Source: Acanthopleura granulata (taxonomy: Eukaryota > Mollusca > Polyplacophora > Chitonida > Chitonidae). Taken from it: a DNA stretch of 64,000 nt. Positions 1 to 10,260 of the stretch are shown here, piece after piece. The notes under the pieces are model-generated. The model was not told the origin of the DNA. It saw nothing but the letters and a program-made list of their open reading frames with translations, and did not search any database. Location of the stretch: NCBI GenBank assembly GCA_016165875.1, contig JABBOT010000005.1, forward strand, positions 24,453,368 through 24,517,367, written 5' to 3'. Numbering within the stretch: position 1 is the first letter of the stretch; each line of letters starts with the position of its first letter. The position numbers were made by a program, and so were the translations under genes.

Positions 1-11
1 TAAGAAAACTG

Positions 12-13
<2 letters not shown>

Positions 14-44
<31 letters not shown>
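14..44. repeat. (TA)n microsatellite
   Basis: About 15 uninterrupted TA dinucleotides at the left edge of the window. Seen directly; no function implied. Confidence 0.95.
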
Positions 45-47
<3 letters not shown>

Positions 48-240
48 TGGACAAATATACAAAGAAGCTTAAATATTCAGCATGATGAAAAACCGTTATA
101 TTATATTACCTCGAATTATTTCATTTCTCAGATGTAAAGCTTTACATAATATTAAAAATATAGGTTTTACTGTAATTTTACTCGCAAAAATGCATTTTTA
201 GAGACATACTGAAATGATAAATTTTACTTTTTTGAGCTAA

Positions 241-287
241 AACTTAGGCAGCAAAACTTAGGCGGCAAACCTTAGGCAGCAAACTTA
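241..287. repeat. 14-bp short tandem repeat, about 3 copies
   Basis: The heptamer CTTAGGC recurs at 243, 257 and 271, giving a 14-bp period (unit CTTAGGCAGCAAAA with small changes). A partial fourth copy may begin at 285. Confidence 0.85.
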
Positions 288-1575
288 TATCAGTTTTCCT
301 AGATGAACAACCCTTAAACCAGGATAAAATGAGTAAAGTAGTCATATTCTAAATTTTAGATCAAGGTCAGATTTAAACAATACAATATCCGTATTAATTG
401 ATCATTAATTAATTAATTCTCAAAGAATGATGTGTTTGGCGTGAACAGAATTGTGCGAACACATCTCTCACACAAAAATACAAACATGCACACATATTTT
501 GTTCAGATCTGTTATTAAGAAGGAGTAAATCTTTACGTGCCGTCTTCTCGTTTGAAAAATCTTCGTCAACATACGCATGACAGATGTTATAAACACAAAT
601 TTCTCCTTTGGGTGTTTTAGATTTTAGGCGGTAAAGCCATCATCTCAGTTTGCATATAGCATGTGTTAAAGTTTATATTCCCCAATTAATATAGAGTTTG
701 TCATACCCGAGGATTCTGAAACAGTTATCTGTTTCTACAATAAATATTGCAAATGAACTGTGGATGTGGATAAACCACAGACTAACGTGCCTGGAAATTC
801 CTCAACCGTGTAGTGATATTTGAGTGTAAAAGACCATGGCATGGGGAATAAACTTAGAGCAGCGACGACAGTATGATAGTTGGCAAATGGTCACACGCAT
901 CCCGTCAAATACGGTCTCTTGTTCGTTAGCCAGTGTTTGAGATATTTTCTTACAGTTAATTTACATGCTAATATAAAAAGTAGCGACTTACGCAGGCCCT
1001 AGCATACTCTATAACTGAAGCAGATTTAGGTAAAAAATGCTGTAATCTTAACTGGAATTCATTAGAAATCACTTGTATATAGATTAACCAAAGCCTCGGG
1101 GACTTACCCTACAAACAGAAGGTAGAGATATACCACATCATTACAATTACACAGAATGTACCCTGCAAAGTCAAATGCAGATTGAAATGGTAAAATTAAA
1201 TTTATCACAGTTGAAGAAATCATTAATTTATTTGTATTACATCTTTGGATCTCCTATTTCAAAAGCTAGTAGTGGCAGGTACACACTTAAACATAACTAT
1301 TTATTTATAAAAGCAGTATGAAAGAAATAAATTTTTTAAATCAAATCAGTGAAACGGAGCAACAAAGCATATATGATTTGTTATAAGCTATCTATTTCCA
1401 TTTTTATCGCACGTTTACGCTTATTCCGAAAGGTTGTAAATATGAGTTCAAGGAAGTAGTTATTTCAGTTATACCATCTATTATAATTTTTAATTACAAT
1501 ATATATTTATACAAGCTAATCAAAATTTAACTGAACTATCTATTTTATTTACAAGATATTCTCTTTATTCAAATA

Positions 1576-1652
1576 AAATCTTTGCAACGGTATTTACGTG
1601 CCAGGATATACCGTACATACTATTCTATCCGTTCATACCATTGCAAAGATTT
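1576..1652. repeat. Inverted repeat with 18-bp arms
   Basis: The left arm (1576-1593) begins AAATCTTTGCAACGGTAT. The reverse complement of the right arm (1635-1652) matches it at 17 of 18 positions, with a 41-nt spacer. A second short pairing (ACGGTAT with ATACCGT, 1587-1614) overlaps the left arm. It could form a hairpin or cruciform or be the relic of a small inverted-repeat element; no known microRNA is recognised. Confidence 0.7.
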
Positions 1653-3504
1653 AAAAATACCAAGATCCTTAAATACTATTGCGAATATCGTATATGTGGC
1701 TGGTATTGCATCAAGATATACACGGCCGGCACTGCATCAATGCTGCATCGTGTAAGGTTATAACTTTATATGCCCATGTACATGTAAACACTTTCAAGCC
1801 AATATTCCAATGTGACAAAATGAGTCTGAATGCTATGACAATCTTGCATATTGTTACAGTGTGACAAAGGAAATTAAATATCATTTAAAAGATGGAAGTT
1901 CAAACTAAAGAACCTATAATGTAGGTTCCAAAATAAAACGTAAATTGAACAAAATAAATGTAATGCAAAATGACTGTTGTTTTGGAAAATGTATGAAAAA
2001 ATGCAATACTGTAGTAAATTTACAATGCGAAATTTTTAAGCATTAATTAATATTGTTTTGCATGTATAGGATTTTATTTTGCAATGTTATATTTTATCTT
2101 GTAAATAAATACCATCTAACGTATAAGCTTGCATCAAGCATGCACGGAGCACTGTGTGATGTATTCTGGAAAATGTGCATAAGGGATCAAAGGATAAATT
2201 GATTCGTGTTTCAAAAATATTTATAAAATCTGTTTTGAATGACTTGCTTGAATTGCGTTTATAAAATTGTCGATGTCTACTTTCATTTGTTACAATTAAC
2301 AGGATTAATCTATTATAAATCGTGATTTCCTATACGTGCGTGATTTCAAGTCAACGAAAAGACTGTTGCTTTTCACCAAACATGAGACCGACGTATAGGT
2401 CCACGTCCAGGTTCACGTCATATATCATAACAATGCCTGTTGTAATTTGCATGAATATAAGACAACAGCACACTAAGATCAAAACCAGAGCATGCGGCTA
2501 TGACGGTATGATTGCCGGCAAATGAACCAATACAACCTTCGAAATATGGCCGCGCGTCAATTTACCTCAGTTAGTTATTTTATTCTGTAGCTATTCATGT
2601 AAATGCTCGAATAGTAGCAACTTGAGCATCCCCAGAACGTTTTGCAGACATTTATCTGTATCAACTCAGTGGTCTGTGCCAGTGGTCTTGGTAGTGGTAG
2701 GAAATATTGATATAAAAGTCCAAAGGAAAGACAGTGGTTAAATGTCACTCATGTTTGTAACCAATGTATGCTGTGAAGAAACGGATAAGTCCATCATGTA
2801 TTCCTTTCATTAATATTTCAGTTGCTTTTACTTGCAATTGTTGTCCTATATGTATATACATATATGTAAAATTATATATATCAAATTCACTGAACCTTTG
2901 GTAAAATATTTACAAAATATATGAATTACATCTAAAAGTCATGTGTGATAGAGTTAGCCAACGAAGATCCTCAGAGTATAGTCCTATTTATATTATATCA
3001 GATAAGAATGTAAGGGACATTATACGTAAGTATTCCATAGTGATTAACTCTTCAATATCTTCAATATTTATTAGTTGTGATTCACTCAGGCTAATACTTT
3101 AAGAGTGAAAGAAAAAGTTTGAATGCAAAATTTCGAAATGCACCCCAGCCAAATTTACATGGATGTCATGCAAAATGGTTTCACGGTATAATTGGTATGT
3201 TCTGTCGATTATCATGACAATTTGTGAACAACTGTTGAGCAATGGTATTTTCGAGAAGTGTATCAAACGAACTCATATATCACATATGGTTAAATATATG
3301 TACATGTGCGTACTATGTAGTGCCTGATACAAGTATAAGGCAAGAAATCCAGTCTCTAACGATATGAGTGTATTTATAAGGCTTCGTCATGCAGCGTCGA
3401 GAAGGACTCCAGTATTACTTACTTAACTGGTCAAATACAACTTAATCCTGCATGACAGCCTTCCAGATTTACAAATGTTAATTTAAATCGTTAATTTAAA
3501 TTTG

Positions 3505-3813
3505 GCATCTATCCTTTTTTAGGACTTTTAATTCAGTCATTGCATCTATCCTTATTTGCAACTATCAACACTGACATGGCATCTGTCCTTGTTTGCTTCC
3601 GTTAATTTGGTATTTGCATCTATCTTTATTCACAACTCTTAATTTATAGTCTTTGGATTAATCCTTATTTTCTCCGGTTGCGCGTGGGAAGGTCTGCCAG
3701 CAACATGCGGATGATCGAGTGTTTCACCCTTGCTCTGCCCGGTTTCCTCCGACCATATAATGCAGGCCTCCGCTGTGTAAGAGAATTTTCAGATTACGGC
3801 GTAAAACTCCAAA

Positions 3814-3876
<63 letters not shown>

Positions 3877-3966
3877 ACAAAGTTAAGTCTATGCCACTAT
3901 GCTTATTTGTAGCTGTTAAGTTAGACTCTGCATGTATCCTTACTTACATACGTCTATGCACAGACA
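3505..3966. repeat. 37-bp minisatellite array, interrupted by a SINE
   Basis: The GCATCTATCCTTATTTGCAA-like unit start recurs at 3505, 3542, 3579, 3616 and 3654, a steady 37-bp period. After the SINE the same unit resumes with starts at 3893 and 3930, again 37 bp apart. The copy beginning at 3654 is cut by the insertion and its end ('gttaagtct') reappears just after the SINE tail near 3881. The array had about seven units before the SINE landed inside it. Confidence 0.85.
3672..3877 (+). mobile_element. 5'-truncated tRNA-type SINE with (AAAT)n tail
   Basis: Starts with the internal block 'ctccggttgcgcgtgggaag', runs through a 'ggtctgccagcaac' and 'gctctgcccggtttcctcc' body and ends 'attacggcgtaaaactcc' followed by an AAAT tail at 3811-3877. 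The same body occurs at 31765 and 62470. The tRNA-like head is missing, as expected from incomplete reverse transcription. It is inserted inside a 37-bp tandem repeat. Confidence 0.88.
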
Positions 3967-4299
3967 CAGTTTACTAGGTATAAATACAATTTTGCATGAA
4001 AAGCCTAGTTTGGCGGTTAGATAGTAAAACTGGTCACCCAACATCACGAATTAATGTTCTATTCTTTTAATATTCTATGTAAAATTTAATAAAGTTATAA
4101 TAAAGCCGTTTGACCTCATTCTAGGCAATATATGGCATCCTTTTATTCCAACAAAAGTGTGAACTGAATTGGATTTATGTTAGTTCACTAGAGGCAACAA
4201 ATCACGAATTTGCCGCTTTGTGAATGAAAAGGATCGAGTTGTGAAGTACTAAATTCATTTTCCCTGTATACATTGGCCGAAAGCCATCTTTAGGCACAT
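3967..4299. other. Non-coding, nothing recognised
   Basis: AT-rich sequence with no repeat, RNA or coding signal I can identify. Confidence 0.6.
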
Positions 4300-4960
4300 A
4301 GATCTATATACAAATCACTGTTGTGTTCGTAACAATCTATCTGTGTGTGTATATATGTTTTCTGTGCCGCGGTACCCTAAAATCAGCTGTGTTGTATAGA
4401 GCTGTGCCTGGCCCTGCCAAATCACTGTGATGGGCCAGCTCCGTTGCCCACCTCTGCTATTAAACCAGCCACAGCGGCCCGACAGGGGGCCATTTACCAA
4501 ACATAATTGGCAACTTCAGATTATGCGGGACGGTTTATTACAGCGCTTTGTCATAATGTGACGTTCTGATGTTCACTATGATGGAGGGCCATGCACCGCT
4601 CAGGGAAAAAAACTGCGGTGAAGAATATGGCAGCTCCATGATGACTGGTGATAGGCAATGAAAGACTGGTTTATCTGATTCGCCGTCCATGCCCATTTCT
4701 TTCCGTATCCATCGTTATTTTCAACTGACAACCTGGCATTGTTCGACCATTTATCATAATTATACTGCCAGAATGTTGTGCACTTGTGTATATTACTTCC
4801 TTCCTCTGTGAAATCTGCCCCCCCCCCCTCCACTCCCCGTTCACTTCAAGAGTCTGGCAGCAATGTTCGAAAATTACCCCACAACCGATAAGAATTGACT
4901 CCATTGTTATACTTCCTGAGGGTATTGGCAATATCATCGATTACTCCCCTTTGATGATAT
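4300..4960. promoter_or_regulatory. Candidate cis-regulatory block
   Basis: Composition becomes more balanced than the flanks, with blocks such as 'ccagccacagcggcccgac' near 4470 and 'caattatg' type sites. Several short open frames overlap on both strands but none has coding character. A C-run of about eleven at 4818-4828 lies inside. Call rests on composition only; cross-species conservation would be needed. Confidence 0.25.
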
Positions 4961-6780
4961 CAGTGACGTGTAGATATACATATCATTGACGTGTGTGTAC
5001 ACAGGGCTAAATGCATATACACCGAATTATCATATGTTTACTTTTACTCGAGTCGCCTTTTCCTTTTTACGCCAATTTCCGCAATATTCGAAAGCTTTAA
5101 ACACGAAAGATAGATAATTTATGCATTAGCCAGAGACAATTAACCATAAGGCTTTCGTATCGTGCAGATTTATCGTGGGTATTAGAGATTAAATTACACG
5201 GCCCGGTTGCATTGCGTGATGTCATGTTTCACTTCATTAGTGGTATATACGTGTGTCATTAAATAAAATGGAAATGGAAATGCAACGCTCTGTTACGTCA
5301 AAATTACCTCAAAGGCATGTAGCAAATGGTGGCTAACAGCCACAAGAGCACAAAGGATGTCCATAACACAGCAGGTATACCTGGGAGATATTTGTGATGC
5401 CCTAATGGCATTGCAATGGTGGCTGCGAATGTCCTCACTTTGGAAGTAGGAATGTTTAATGAAAAATGTTTTACTAAAGAAACAATGACAAGAACGCACC
5501 TTAACTACCTTGGTTAGCTTTATAGAATTGTGACAAAACCATACTGTCTTGAATGCCAGGCTGACGTGATCGTCCAATAAGCTGCTTTGTCACAACTACA
5601 AGAACAACTCGTTTGTTCAACCTGTATGTGTGGATATATGGAAGATATTCGAGTTATCAAATCTGTTACGTGTCACCTAGCTATAAACCTGACTGCATTT
5701 AGCCGCTACTAAACAGTTCACAATCTTCAACATATCACCGGCAGTATAAAATGACTGGTGATGAACAGCACGAAACATGCTCACATTCAAAAACTACGGT
5801 CTAGGAGTCAAATTAAAGATGGTCAGTTATTTAAGAGACTTCTGCTATTTATTTAAACATGCATTTATATCATCAGATAGAATTTCACCGACATTCGTCA
5901 CACAGACTGCCAGAGAATGCTCTGTTTTGCTTTTCATGTTGCAGCCATTTACAATGTATTCCGGGATATACATCGTGTCTGCTTGTGGAATAACGATCCT
6001 CGAAGCCTACTCCCTTTGCATTGTTTACATGTCATTGTTCATTAAATAGGACAACACAGCATTCTGAATAATTCTAGACAAGTGAAATATTAAATTGCCT
6101 TTAACATCATAACATTTTAAAAACCCAATACTACGTAAGCCTTGGTGCTGATAGGCGTATAAGTTACCGCTATATCTACAGGCAGTTAAATGAACAGTTA
6201 GAATAAAGCACCAGCTGAGGGGAATTGACAAGAAGCCGGAGTTTTGGGGGTACATGTGATCATTTTGCAACAATGACACAATTGTAACTCCTTGGATTTT
6301 ACTATGTTGTAGTCTTTTACATAACTCCATCATAGATGTATATATACATCCTCTGCACATGTTTTGGCCGTACTATTTATTTTAAACTTTCGACAATCAA
6401 TTAAAACTACATTTATTTTTTCTTTTTCTTATACGATTGAACAAAGGCTTCAAAACGTTTTGCTACATTGTGGGGTGAATGGCAGCTTGTGCATTTTCAC
6501 TTAAAGAAACGTAAAACTAATCCTATGTTAATATCGGACACATGGTAACATGGTAATTTTTTCCTTGTACAAAATAATAGATGCCACCGAATCCATGGTG
6601 CATTTAGTGTCTATTATGTTGCATTATACTTGTTAGCTCAGAGGAATACTTCCTTCGCATTGAAAATCAGGGCGATAAAACATTCAGAATCACCATACCA
6701 TGTTCGTAGGTATTTTCTTTCCGACATCCGATCAGGCTTTTACCACCAAATGGGTATGTAAAACGAAAATCCGTCGGCTA
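4961..6780. other. Non-coding stretch, nothing recognised
   Basis: Mixed AT-rich sequence. Short frames of up to about 110 codons exist on the minus strand around 6025-6360 and 5293-5577, but their composition is not coding-like and no splice pairs frame them. No repeats identified. Confidence 0.6.
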
Positions 6781-6862
6781 TGCTTTCTTAGTTCTTAGCT
6801 TTAAGGTGGTTTGTGTTGAGCCTTGTTTTGGAAATTTGTCTTGTGATTATCGACCTAAAACG
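6781..6862 (+). repeat. Dispersed repeat, copy 1
   Basis: Contains 'ttcttagttctt', 'ggtggtttgtgttgagcc', 'ttgttttggaaat' and 'gattatcgacct'. The first blocks match the copy at 9867-9943 and the last blocks match the copy at 14836-14890. Probably the relic of a short interspersed or MITE-like element; too decayed to classify. Confidence 0.6.
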
Positions 6863-7243
6863 TCCATTGTTGTAGACGAATGTTATACGTTTCTTTGTTT
6901 CGACACCGAGATTCAGTTTATTCGACAAGATGTTTACCTTCGAATTTATTCTGTTAAATATCACTCCTTATAAAACAGGAGAAAATATTCTTTGTGTCCG
7001 GTTTCTAGGGGAGCTGTTACAGTTGTTACAGTTAAGCACTTACACAAACAGGGAATCTGTATTACACTGGTTATGTGTGATCACTTGCCACCTCTCACGC
7101 TGTAGTCGCTCGTCTGGTTTTACTGTTTGCGTGGCAGTCTTTTTATTCTATAACAAAGTTTAGTGATAAGTCGAGTACATAAAGATGAGTACGTCGTCAG
7201 CTGTAACAGCTTTGTGGACACTATCAAGACTGAATCACCTTAC
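6863..7243. other. Non-coding, intronic if the 7244-7671 exon is real
   Basis: Lies just 3' of the minus-strand exon's splice donor, so it would be intron. No further exon with a matching acceptor is recognised here or further left in the window. Confidence 0.4.
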
Positions 7244-7671
7244 CTGCAACACAAGGGAACATTCTGGTTAAATAAACAGCCGAGCCGATGTAATCCCCTA
7301 TCTTGAGCCTGCCTCCGCAAGTAATCCCCGGCAGTCCGTCTTTTTTCTTTTATTCTATGCTTATTTTCTATTTTTTGGTACATGGCATCTTCGTCGTCCA
7401 CCCTGGAACTAACGCTGTCTCTCAGGGTGTGAATATCACTACGGAGTTTCTGAAGCAGGGCGTGGACCTCGGAGCGGGACAGCACCCGTCGGTCCCTTTC
7501 ACTCTCCGTGTCCATTCCGCTGTCCTTCTCCAGAAGGTACGGGTCACAAATTCGGGGTTCCACAGAGGCGTAGGGTGACACCTCCCCGTGATGGGACGGC
7601 ACGCCCTCCATCCGTCCCGACCACACAGGCTTTCTCATGTCTGCGAGCGTGTAGTCAGACGTCGTCCTCAT
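7244..7671 (-). CDS. Coding exon of an unidentified coiled-coil protein (partial gene)
   Basis: The best protein-coding signal in the window. Read leftward from ATG at 7671 (context GCGATGA, purine at -3) it encodes about 142 residues beginning MRTTSDYTLADMRKPVW. Residues 1-95 have strongly GC-rich third codon positions unlike the AT-rich surroundings; the last third is A-rich. V69, L73, L76, I80, L83 and V87 are spaced 4-3-4-3-4, a classic coiled-coil heptad, followed by an acidic DDEDA and a basic K/R stretch. The exon ends in CAG|GTAAGG, a near-consensus donor (intron from 7243), whose own TAA closes the frame, so the protein continues in another exon, probably beyond the left edge. An in-frame stop lies 60 nt upstream. 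A weak alternative acceptor (ccAG, exon from 7682, with TACTAAC at 7735-7741) would make it an internal exon. I do not recognise the family. Confidence 0.55.
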
Positions 7672-7682
7672 CGCATTCCACT

Positions 7683-8420
7683 CTGGACAGTTGTAACAAA
7701 CATGTCCACAAGTTTTCCGAGAACTTCACACTTTGTTAGTACTCCAGGTAGAAATCACAGGTAAGTTGACAACACACTTTACTCCAGAGCGGTTAGGCGA
7801 GGACCGGTACGGCATCATAGCCACACTTGACACACAGGGAGACCTCTGGTCTTGAGTCGGCTCCCTTTGTCATGACAACACCTAGACTAAAAGAGGATTT
7901 GTAATTATGGAGGCATGGAGAAGTTGGTCCGCGTTCCTCAGCCTGTCGCGTGCGTCTGGCAACGGCTGTAGTATGAGTGGCCAACTTCCTCAAGGCCCTT
8001 CGATGGCTTCATTCACCTCATTAAATGCGACTTCTGCAAATCAAAGCAGAAAATGAAATTTCCCTTTGCGCGAATGGCTAAGAATCGACGCTCATTGCTT
8101 CCCGTATCCAAGGAGTTGTAGAGGTAATTGATGAAGAGTGAGATTAAAAGGCCGCCCGAGACCCGGCTAAGGACGGTTAGCTGCCTTCAGGCCACGTCGC
8201 TCATTATCTAACCAACGGCACTCGTTCACCGAGTAGATCGAACGCCAGCCAGGCCAATACGCACTCTTTCTCTGCTCTGCGCTCAAAATAGTCAACGACT
8301 TAAAGCACATTCACCACGCTCTCCAGCAGAATGTATAGACCTTTTCTGACGACCACGTGGTTTGGCCTCCCAGGACCTTCGTTTTCACATCTCACACACA
8401 CGGACTGTTCAAGCATTGTG
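7683..8420 (-). promoter_or_regulatory. 5' flank / possible promoter-5' UTR of the 7244-7671 exon
   Basis: CpG and GC content stay raised for several hundred bases upstream of the minus-strand exon, with a CACGTG E-box at 8352-8357. An unrelated 66-codon minus-strand frame at 7793-7993 is not convincing as coding. On the opposite strand a perfect CAG|GTAAGT donor string falls at about 7757-7765; it may be chance. No TATA box or initiator is clear. Confidence 0.3.
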
Positions 8421-9470
8421 TCTGAGTTTTAATCAATTAGCACCTAATGAAATGCCACACATCACTCTATCTTTTAGATGATAGCGCTTACATTTTACGA
8501 CTTATATTGCTTATCGTGAAATATCATCGTAGCCTGACATCATTGGTGTTTCATGGTTGATTACGCGGAGGTTTCAGATGAAGCCCTGCTGTTATCCCCG
8601 TGGGTAGGCGACCGTTATTCCGACCAGATGTTAGAGATGCCATCCCCTGGGGGTGAGGTAAGGATCAGGTAACGGTCGATATAAGCACTCTATTGCCCGA
8701 CCCGTACAACCACAGCCTTAATCTTAACTACCCTTCAAGCAATTCCTCAATACGATCTCATTGGCTCAACAGTGGTTAACTTTTCGTTTCTATGGAAACG
8801 AGAATATTTAGACATAGGTTTTTGGTGGGAACTTCTACGGCAATACGAGACAGTGAGATTAAATGTCAAACGCTGGAAAAACCATACCCCAAGGAAAAAA
8901 GAGTTGGAATATTTCAAAAGAGGCCTGTAACATATCGATCGAAAGATTTCCGGTTTTGATAAAACCTCGCAATTACGGAACCCGAGATTGCACAGAAGTC
9001 GCTAAAAGTATTCCTTCAGGCTACTAACGAGCGGAGAACTACGGAACTGTTCAGCTTAATTTGCAATATGCGAGCTGAGCAAATAAAGAGTTCAAGCCGG
9101 GGAACGTCACCTGCCTAGTTGAGAGTGACAGAATCTAGCCGCTAGCCCCTGCCGAAGACACGGGGATGTGGAGGACGATTTTCAGACATCCACCTTTGCA
9201 TACTGATGGCGGATTTACAGGAAAACAACGCACTGGCTGGGTCATTAATTCGACCCTTGTTCGCGTTACACGGAGTATGCAGCTGCCTGAATACGGAACT
9301 AACGGGAAACAGTGCTGACATGGGTCCAAACTCGTATCTCGCGTGCTGTGTAGGGAGATGGCCGTGTGGCGTGCAGCGTGAGCACAGGGATGTTTAAATT
9401 TGAGATTTATTTCCAGATAGACCTCATGAAATATGGAACACCACCAGGAAGGAAAAAAACCGCAGTGTTG
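8421..9470. promoter_or_regulatory. Candidate cis-regulatory block with RFX-like site
   Basis: Higher-complexity non-coding DNA with balanced base composition. It includes GTTTCTATGGAAAC at 8786-8799, which matches the palindromic RFX X-box consensus at 11 of 14 positions. No coding frame of interest. Regulatory role is inference. Confidence 0.28.
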
Positions 9471-10019
9471 CACCGAATCAATTTTCTTGCCGGAAGTCGC
9501 GTTGAAAGCCCATTACTTAAAGGTTGAATACTTGATGGTAAAATGGCTATTAGAACAAACCCACAGTTGACTGATTTCGAAAAATTGCTTGAACAGATCT
9601 TATTGTGGGTTGATGATTGTATACACGGATAATAATAAAACTTGCTGCCAATAAAGGGGAGCATGGCAAGACTGAGTGTCAGTATAGGGCCACTTTCTAT
9701 CTTAATGTTCCGAAAGGTTATGTTGGTTGTAAAATTATAAAGGTTTACTGGCTAGTTATACAAAACACGAGTTTAATGTAGTCTGATGGTCTCAATAAAT
9801 CCAATGTAAGAAATTAAGCAGGTACCAACTCCATATGCTTCACAATATCGGCTTCTGTGAAGGATACGTTCTTAGTTATTTGGTGGCTTGTGCTGAACGT
9901 TGTTTTTGAAAATGGTGTGGCCTTCATTCAAGACTGACCCTGAATTATAAATTTTGTATAAAATCCGAAGCATTTTTTTTTCATGTATTCATGCATAGGA
10001 TTTTATAATCCTACTATGA
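9471..10019. other. Non-coding stretch
   Basis: AT-rich, apart from dispersed repeat copy 2 nothing is recognised. Confidence 0.55.
9867..9943 (+). repeat. Dispersed repeat, copy 2
   Basis: Shares 'ttcttagttatt', 'ggtggcttgtgctgaacg' and 'ttgtttttgaaaatgg' with the copy at 6781-6862, in the same order and strand. Confidence 0.55.
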
Positions 10020-10260
10020 TATTCCATCATTTTGGCGAAGATTTCATTTTCGCACGCCAAGAGATTGTCCGTGTTTGTCACCCAACATCTTCATTACGTG
10101 CGGTATCACTCAACAGTGATTAAATAAGACTTACGTAACACGGCCTGGTGTCACACGACGATCCAGACAAGGCGACGAAATTAATTACCTACAGTGGGCG
10201 TAATTAATTGAAGTAACAGGTGAAGCTTCACGATATGAAGCAGACTAGGTATGGGGTGTT
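10020..10260. promoter_or_regulatory. Candidate enhancer-like block with mirrored homeodomain sites
   Basis: AATTAATTA at 10179-10187 and its reverse complement TAATTAATT at 10201-10209 are placed 22 bp apart, about two helical turns. Both are TAAT-core homeodomain-type sites. The surrounding 200 bp is of higher complexity than its flanks. Function is inferred from motif arrangement only. Confidence 0.3.

Larger units (their letters stand above)
45..3467. other. AT-rich non-coding stretch, no gene seen
   Basis: Strongly AT-rich sequence with stop codons frequent in all frames, many poly-A/T tracts and short ATTAAT runs. Apart from the short 14-bp tandem repeat (241-287) and the inverted repeat at 1576-1652, listed separately, I see no coding exon, RNA gene or recognisable transposon. 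Confidence 0.7.

Noticed and set aside
4470..4500. Second CTCF-like string 'cccgacagggggcca'
   Set aside because: Only the AGGGGGC centre fits; at least four consensus positions are wrong.
7303..7578. Plus-strand 91-codon frame opposite the coding exon
   Set aside because: Antisense shadow of the better minus-strand frame; phenylalanine-rich section mirrors the A-rich part.
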